A stretch of DNA of 10,117 bases, from the NCBI GenBank assembly GCA_013330765.1, contig DUHU01000218.1, positions 1-10,117 of the forward strand, read 5' to 3'. Below are positions 5,650 to 10,117 of this stretch, in pieces (positions within the stretch are counted from its first letter, which is position 1; each line of letters starts with the position of its first letter). Under the pieces are notes generated by a model. The model was not told the DNA's origin. It saw nothing but the letters and a program-made list of their open reading frames with translations, and ran no database searches. This stretch comes from Candidatus Poseidoniaceae archaeon (GTDB taxonomy: Archaea; Thermoplasmatota; Poseidoniia; Poseidoniales; Poseidoniaceae). The position numbers were made by a program, and so were the translations under genes.

Positions 5650-6723
5650 ATGGCACACGTCATCGTCGCCGACGGCAACGAAGGGCGCCGATCCTTGTTG
5701 GCCAACACGCTCGAGCGAGAAGGCTTCCAAGTCACTCGGGTAAGCACGCTTCGCCAAACCGTAGGGACGACGGTGGCGACCACGCCGGAAGTGTTGCTCC
5801 TCGAGGAATCGTGGTCTGCTGGCAGCTCCTTGGACGCGGCGCAATCAATCGCGTCAAATCCGGCGGTCGGTTCACGCACGCGAATCGTGCTCTTGTCCCG
5901 CGACACGTCGCCGGATGCGCTGATGGGCGCTGCGCGGGCAGGCGTCGCCGAAGTCCTTGGCAAGCCCATCGACATGAATCGACTGATCGCGCAGGTCAGG
6001 GCACACGCCGAGAAGCGGACCGTTGCACCACCAGCCAACGTACCGATGCAGGGGCTTGGGGGCAGTGGGATGAGCACGGGCTTTGCTGCACCCCTTCCCG
6101 CCATGGACGACGGGTCATGGGCCATGCCCGTGCTCCGAGGTTTGCTCGGCTCCGACCGGTTGAACGCCGATTTGCTGCGAGAGGTGATGCCAGACGCAGC
6201 CGGTTTGGATGAGGATCCCGAAGGACTGGTTGAATTGGTTCGGAAGACCATGGCACGACTGGTGGAAGCGAACGAGGAATCGGTGGAATCAACGTCGGTT
6301 TCGGCCCCGGCCAAGGCGGCAGCAGGCCCCTCGATCGACGATCTGACGAAATCCGTCACCCTTGGCTCGGGTGAGGCTCCGAGCAAGGACGGAAGAGGCG
6401 GTACAACCCTGGACACCGGTGGCATGCAAGATGCCCTGCAACGGCAAGCCGACCAACTCGCAAAAGAAGTCGAGGACGCCATGGATTCGGTGCTTGACGA
6501 AGCGCCTCCGAACGTGATTGAGGCCGCGAAAGAGGGCGTTCGTGACGTGGACAAGGAGACCCTCGCCTACGTCCGATTGTGTGTCGAAGACATTCGAGAT
6601 TTGCTTTGGGACCTTGGCCGCCCTGGTGCCGTGTCGGACCTGACCCTGATGACGCGTCTTGAGGACGCCACAGGTTTCGCTGAAGAAGTCCTGAAAATCT
6701 GGCCGTCTGAAGAGGACGCTTAG
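5650..6723 (+). CDS. Degenerate response-regulator receiver protein with unrecognised helical C-terminal region
   Basis: Residues 1-121 have the CheY-like layout: strand HVIVADGNE with acidic Asp8, VLLLEESW (48-55) where the phospho-acceptor Asp would be, IVLLS (79-83) with the conserved Ser, and GKP (104-106) with the conserved Lys105. At the acceptor position the residue is Glu52, and the second acidic residue after Asp8 is Gly, so normal phosphorylation is unlikely. Residues 122-160 are a Gly/Pro/Met-rich linker. Residues 161-215 and 255-357 are predicted mostly helical, separated by a low-complexity Ser/Ala/Gly/Asp-rich stretch (215-258). Part of the C-terminal half (about 258-284) could be a coiled coil. 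No DNA-binding or enzymatic output domain is recognised. ATG at 5650 with GGGGAAGG just upstream; an in-frame TTG at 5638 would add four residues. It lies 50 nt before the E1 gene and may share its transcript. The function is unknown. Confidence 0.8.
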   Translation: MAHVIVADGNEGRRSLLANTLEREGFQVTRVSTLRQTVGTTVATTPEVLLLEESWSAGSSLDAAQSIASNPAVGSRTRIVLLSRDTSPDALMGAARAGVAEVLGKPIDMNRLIAQVRAHAEKRTVAPPANVPMQGLGGSGMSTGFAAPLPAMDDGSWAMPVLRGLLGSDRLNADLLREVMPDAAGLDEDPEGLVELVRKTMARLVEANEESVESTSVSAPAKAAAGPSIDDLTKSVTLGSGEAPSKDGRGGTTLDTGGMQDALQRQADQLAKEVEDAMDSVLDEAPPNVIEAAKEGVRDVDKETLAYVRLCVEDIRDLLWDLGRPGAVSDLTLMTRLEDATGFAEEVLKIWPSEEDA

Positions 6724-6752
6724 TCCACAGAGAGGTTTGAAGCCCGGCGCTC

Positions 6753-6762
6753 CTTGGCCAAG
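6753..6762. other. Palindrome CTTGGCCAAG upstream of the fused E1 gene
   Basis: A perfect 10-bp palindrome lies in the 50-nt gap between the receiver-domain gene and the E1 gene, 11 nt before the E1 ATG. It could be a small operator or chance; a Shine-Dalgarno-like GGTGA follows just before the ATG at 6774. Confidence 0.2.
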
Positions 6763-6773
6763 CCGGTGAGCGC

Positions 6774-9377
6774 ATGGCCCAAGGCGACCTTCCACGCATT
6801 CACGGGAGCGGTTGGAAGCCCAGTGGCCCGCTTTCCTTCGTTGCGCCGTTGCTCGCTGACGCCGCCCGTGCAGAACTTTTGAGGTTCATGGCCGAACGGC
6901 ATCAAGGTCTTCTCCCGCTTGCTGCTGACGCATGGGCTTCGAGCGTGGACGGCATTGAGGTCTTCGACGGCGCGTCTTGGCACACCTTCAGTGAATCCTT
7001 CCTGGAGGCGTTTGCCCTCCGCGCGGCAGGCCAAGCGGAACCGCTTGAGGGCGTCGATGCTGCCGAGGAAATCATCCCCCGGAGGAACGCAGATTTGCAC
7101 CTTGGACGGCGTTTGACCCGTGTGCTCATCGATGTGCGCCTGACCTTGCGCCGTTTGGCGCACTACATGGCCGTCACCATGGGTCATCGGTTGGAATGGC
7201 AGCGCATGATGACGCGGACCCGGGCCCTCGATGAAGCCCTGAAGGTGCTCTATACAGAAGGGCGCGAAGCCCCCGACGGCACTCGGTTTGGAGGCAAAGG
7301 GTTCCGATCGACGTGGCAAGAAGCCATCGTGGCTGCAGCAACGCCGCTCGTCAGGCAGCAGGAGGCGCCTTTGGATGCACGTCCAGGTGCAGGTTACGAC
7401 GGTGACCTCGTCGCTCCGATGATTCGGGACGTCGGACTGGCGCTCGCGATGGGCGATACACCCCTTGGCGTCATGGCCGCGAACTTTGGCAAGGCCGGGT
7501 CGATCATGAACGGCGGCCAGGACAACGCTGGAGGTCGCGACCTCCACATCGGCGCATGGCACGTGGGCGTGCTGCCTCCGACCGCCCCCCTCCCCATTGC
7601 AGCGTGCACAATGACGGGGTTGGCCTTCGCCGCGGTTCGGCAAGGGCTGGACCGTTTCCATGTCGCCTGCATTGGCGAAGGAGCCTCGTCATCCGGTGAG
7701 TTCTGGGAGGCGATGAACCTCGCCGGCGCGCGTGAGCTTCCAATCACCTACATCCTGCAAAACAATCAGATTGCCCTCGACACTCCTCCTGCACACCAAT
7801 CGGGTGTTGAACTGTGGGCCGACAAAGCGGTCGCCATGGGCTTCCCAGGTTGGACCATCGACGGTTCAGACCCTGCGGCGATTCACGCAAGTGTGGCCGT
7901 TGCACGTGAATTCGGTCTTGGAGGCGGTGGACCGACCTTGATTCACATCGAGACGATGCGAGGGTGCGGCCACGCCCATCACCATGACGACCTCTACCTT
8001 GGCGCGCCCTCGGGCGCAACCCAGGGTTACGTCGACGACGCGCTTATCGAATACTGGGAAGCGAAAGACCCGGTGCCAACCCATCGCGCACTCTTGATCG
8101 ACCTCGGCGTGGATCTCGAGGACCTCGAGACCATGGAGCAAGAGGAATTGGAAGGTGCCGAAGAAGCGATCAACGCCTTGGACGCCATGCCTTGGCCTCA
8201 CCCCTCGACGGTCACCAAAGGCATCACCAGCCTTCACGATGCCGAAACTCAGGCCCAACACCTCGAACGCTTGAACGGCGGGGACCTCATGCGTGCGCCT
8301 CCTGATGGTCCGCTGCAGCCTGCGGAATTGGCGTGGACCTATGCCGACGAAGGAGGCTGGACCTATGCCCGGGCCATTCAGCAAGCGATGGCTGACGTGG
8401 CCGAACGTGAGGGTGACAACACCGTCTTCATCGGCGAGGACATGGAGGTCGCCGGTGCCTTTGGCCTGAACATGGGCCTTCGAAATGCAGGTCATCAAGA
8501 CCTCCTGGTGGACATGCCCTTGTGCGAGGCGGCCATCATCCACACCGCGGTCGGTGCCGCCTTGTCTGGCATGCGGCCGATGGCCGAGATTCAGTTTGGC
8601 GGCTTTGCAGCATTGGCGCACAATGCATTGGTCAACAACGCCGCCATGCTGCGTTGGCGCTGGGGCGCCGAATGCCCCATGACCGTTCGCATCCCTCTCG
8701 GGGCGCGAACCCGCAGCGGACCGTATCACGCCAACATGATCGAGAGCTGGTATGCAAACGATCCCGGCCTTGTTGTGTTGGCTCCCGGGTCCCCTCAGCA
8801 AGCCTACGACATGATCGTTGAAGCATCGGCCCTTCCTGACCCGGTTCTCATCCTCGAACACATCGGGCTCTATGGCCTGCGTGGTGGAAGAACGGGATGG
8901 GGCGCCAACATCAATCAGCACGTGGACACCGGACCTGTGAATGCAGCCGTGGCCGCAGGCGAGCGGTACATGATCGGCAAAAGCCGGGTCATCCGCGGAG
9001 GCCGTGACGTGACCTTGGTGACGTGGGGGGCCATGGTGCACCTTGCCCTCGAGGCGGCGGCCACGTTGGCCACGGAAGGCGTGGAAGTGGAAGTGATCGA
9101 CGTCGGGACGCTGATGCCGTTCGATGCCCAGCCTTGCGTCGATTCTGTGCTTCGCACCGGTCGATTGGTGGTCCTTCATGAGGCGCAGTGGTCCGGGGGC
9201 CTCGGCCATACCGTCCAGAGCCGAATCATGGAATCGGCCTTCTATGCACTTGAAGCCGCGCCGGTGGTCATCGGAGCCCTGGACACGCCCGTGCCGTTCT
9301 CTCCTCCGTTGGAAAACCACACCATCCCTGCGGTTGCCCACGTGGAAACCGTCCTCCGAACCTTGACACAAGATTAG
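6774..9377 (+). CDS. 2-oxoacid dehydrogenase E1, alpha and beta subunits fused in one chain
   Basis: E1 decarboxylates a 2-oxoacid on thiamine diphosphate and hands the acyl group to lipoyl-E2. The 867-residue chain contains an alpha part: MMTRTRALDEALKVLYTEG (145-163), DLVAPMIRDVGLALAMGD (211-228), GGRDLHIGAWH (253-263), then the ThDP/Mg motif starting GEGA (301) and ending NNQ (330-332), and HHHDDLY (402-408). A linker (about 440-520) joins a complete beta part: TVFIGED (550-556), MPLCEAAI (581-588) with the catalytic-region Glu585, AEIQFGGF (604-611), PYHANMIESW (650-659) with His652, PDPVLILE (688-695), and a C-terminal transketolase-like domain with VTLVTWGAMV and LHEAQWSGGLG. GEGA rather than GDGA is also seen in branched-chain 2-oxoacid E1 alpha, but the substrate (pyruvate or branched-chain) cannot be decided. 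Residues 1-140 are an N-terminal extension I cannot match to E1. E2 and E3 are not in the window. ATG at 6774 has GGTGA 4 nt upstream. Confidence 0.93.
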   Translation: MAQGDLPRIHGSGWKPSGPLSFVAPLLADAARAELLRFMAERHQGLLPLAADAWASSVDGIEVFDGASWHTFSESFLEAFALRAAGQAEPLEGVDAAEEIIPRRNADLHLGRRLTRVLIDVRLTLRRLAHYMAVTMGHRLEWQRMMTRTRALDEALKVLYTEGREAPDGTRFGGKGFRSTWQEAIVAAATPLVRQQEAPLDARPGAGYDGDLVAPMIRDVGLALAMGDTPLGVMAANFGKAGSIMNGGQDNAGGRDLHIGAWHVGVLPPTAPLPIAACTMTGLAFAAVRQGLDRFHVACIGEGASSSGEFWEAMNLAGARELPITYILQNNQIALDTPPAHQSGVELWADKAVAMGFPGWTIDGSDPAAIHASVAVAREFGLGGGGPTLIHIETMRGCGHAHHHDDLYLGAPSGATQGYVDDALIEYWEAKDPVPTHRALLIDLGVDLEDLETMEQEELEGAEEAINALDAMPWPHPSTVTKGITSLHDAETQAQHLERLNGGDLMRAPPDGPLQPAELAWTYADEGGWTYARAIQQAMADVAEREGDNTVFIGEDMEVAGAFGLNMGLRNAGHQDLLVDMPLCEAAIIHTAVGAALSGMRPMAEIQFGGFAALAHNALVNNAAMLRWRWGAECPMTVRIPLGARTRSGPYHANMIESWYANDPGLVVLAPGSPQQAYDMIVEASALPDPVLILEHIGLYGLRGGRTGWGANINQHVDTGPVNAAVAAGERYMIGKSRVIRGGRDVTLVTWGAMVHLALEAAATLATEGVEVEVIDVGTLMPFDAQPCVDSVLRTGRLVVLHEAQWSGGLGHTVQSRIMESAFYALEAAPVVIGALDTPVPFSPPLENHTIPAVAHVETVLRTLTQD

Positions 9378-9384
9378 CCCTGAG

Positions 9385-9398
9385 CATCCTGAAGGATG
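9385..9398 (+). other. Short hairpin in the gap after the E1 gene
   Basis: CATCC-TGAA-GGATG forms a 5-bp stem with a 4-nt loop, 8 nt after the E1 stop. An alternative longer-range pairing AGCATC (9383-9388) with GATGCT (9409-9414) is also possible. There is no T-run. It could be a weak terminator or mRNA end structure, or chance. Confidence 0.25.
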
Positions 9399-9425
9399 AT
9401 GAAGGGGTGATGCTTAGGTCGTTCT

Positions 9426-10117
9426 ATGGCGGACCCCGAGCATGTGCAAGGGCTGCCAAAGTTGCTGTCCTACAACGCCTTCCTCATCACTGCGTCCTTG
9501 TTCCTCGGTCTGCTCCTCCTCGAGGGCATCTTGGACAAGAATGCCTTGATGACCATCGGATTGTTGCTGCTCTTGGCCATCGGACTGCTCGTGTCCTCGG
9601 CCGACTTTTTCATCGCAGGAGCGCGCAGTTTGGCAAAGCGTGCAGGTGTCGCCGAGGTGGTCATTGGATTGACGGTGGTGTCCATTGGGACGTCCTTGCC
9701 TGAAATCCTCGTCACCGCCTCTGCAGCCTATGACATTCCAACTTCTTCAGGGAATGTTGCCGACCTTGCGGTGGGGTCAATTTTTGGGTCTGTGCTTGTT
9801 CAAATCACCCTCATCCTTGGAATCGTTGCCTTCACCCGACCTATACGGGTCGGCCCAGAATGGCTTCGGCGTGACGGCATGCTGATGTTGAGTGCCAACG
9901 TGTTGCTTGGTATCCTCATTTGGACTGGGACCACGCTGAACAGGGTCGAAGGTGGCTTCCTTGTTCTGGCCTACGTCTGGTACGTGGTTTGGTTGGTTCG
10001 CCATCGAAAAGAAATTCAGGAAGACGCACGAAAGCAAGGCCTTGAGCCTCAAGCAGGCGAAACCATGTCCTTGTGGAGCACCGGGGCTTCGATCGTCATG
10101 GTCGTGCTCGGGCTCGC
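9426..10117 (+). CDS. CaCA-family sodium/calcium exchanger-like membrane protein, cut by the right edge
   Basis: An open frame of 230 codons runs from ATG 9426 to the window end without a stop. The family exchanges Na+ (or H+) for Ca2+ across the cytoplasmic membrane using two inverted repeats of five helices. Hydrophobic helices lie at about 13-33, 40-65, 76-98, 115-137, 151-168, 176-192 and from 216 on. The first signature is clear: GARSLAKRAGVAEVVIGLT (65-83) followed by SIGTSLPEI (86-94), with Thr89, Ser90 and Glu93 as the ion-binding set of the alpha-1 repeat. The second half of alpha-1 reads DLAVGSIFGSVLVQITLILG (113-132), so the expected GSN Asn is Val123. The alpha-2 repeat lies beyond the edge. 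The charged loop RHRKEIQEDARK (192-203) fits the cytosolic loop between halves. An AGG lies 7 nt before the ATG, and an in-frame stop at 9408-9410 bars upstream extension. Confidence 0.88.
   Translation, partial: MADPEHVQGLPKLLSYNAFLITASLFLGLLLLEGILDKNALMTIGLLLLLAIGLLVSSADFFIAGARSLAKRAGVAEVVIGLTVVSIGTSLPEILVTASAAYDIPTSSGNVADLAVGSIFGSVLVQITLILGIVAFTRPIRVGPEWLRRDGMLMLSANVLLGILIWTGTTLNRVEGGFLVLAYVWYVVWLVRHRKEIQEDARKQGLEPQAGETMSLWSTGASIVMVVLGL

Noticed and set aside
7866..9371. Minus-strand open frame of 501 codons inside the E1 gene
   Set aside because: It is fully antisense to the well-conserved beta part and C-terminal domain of E1, and its translation is Arg/His/Gly-rich without recognisable motifs.
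9407..9703. 98-codon plus-strand frame at the start of the exchanger region
   Set aside because: The frame starting at ATG 9426 encodes the exchanger with the SIGTSLPE signature over the same bases and remains open to the window end.

Overview
This is a gene-dense, GC-rich window with one gene on the minus strand and eight on the plus strand. All are intact except the two cut by the window edges. The gene set points to an archaeon: an archaeal-type endonuclease IV homologue, an archaeal-type DHBP synthase, a RibL-type FAD synthetase and an archaeal-type lumazine synthase (C-terminal GIIGPG segment). Strong GGAGG-type ribosome-binding sites and several 'bacterial' enzymes (riboflavin synthase, thioredoxin reductase, fused 2-oxoacid dehydrogenase E1) suggest a mesophilic, aerobic euryarchaeal-type lineage. 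Marine Group II / Poseidoniales-like Thermoplasmatota is my best guess, but this is inference from gene content; no rRNA or other marker gene is present.

Layout. At 1-1081 (minus strand) lies an endonuclease IV-family TIM-barrel protein whose Ala/Glu-rich tail runs off the left edge. A divergent intergenic region (1082-1205) follows. From 1206 to 3397 there is a compact riboflavin/FAD cluster, ribB-ribL-ribE-ribH, with gaps or overlaps of 25 nt, 1 nt and probably 4 nt. From 3451 to 5566 trxB and a MoeB/ThiF-like E1 fused to a rhodanese domain overlap by 8 nt. After an 83-nt spacer with a strong hairpin comes a degenerate response-regulator receiver protein with an unrecognised helical C-terminal half (5650-6723). 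Next is a very long single-chain fusion of the alpha and beta subunits of a 2-oxoacid dehydrogenase E1 (6774-9377). The window ends inside a CaCA-family sodium/calcium exchanger (9426 onward).

How the genes fit together. RibB makes the four-carbon unit, RibH joins it to the pyrimidine to give lumazine, RibE dismutates lumazine to riboflavin, and RibL adenylylates FMN to FAD. TrxB directly downstream is an FAD enzyme, and the E1-rhodanese protein it overlaps handles activated sulfur, for which a thioredoxin-type reductant is plausible. The GTP cyclohydrolase, deaminase/reductase, riboflavin kinase, the dehydrogenase E2/E3 partners and the sulfur-carrier protein are not in the window.

The points most worth a second look are a probable ATA start codon for ribH, the mix of bacterial-type RibE with archaeal RibB/RibL/RibH, a receiver domain with Glu in place of the phospho-acceptor Asp, and loss or change of metal-ligand residues in three proteins (endonuclease IV homologue, E1-like protein, exchanger). 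I saw no CRISPR array, insertion sequence, tRNA or rRNA.
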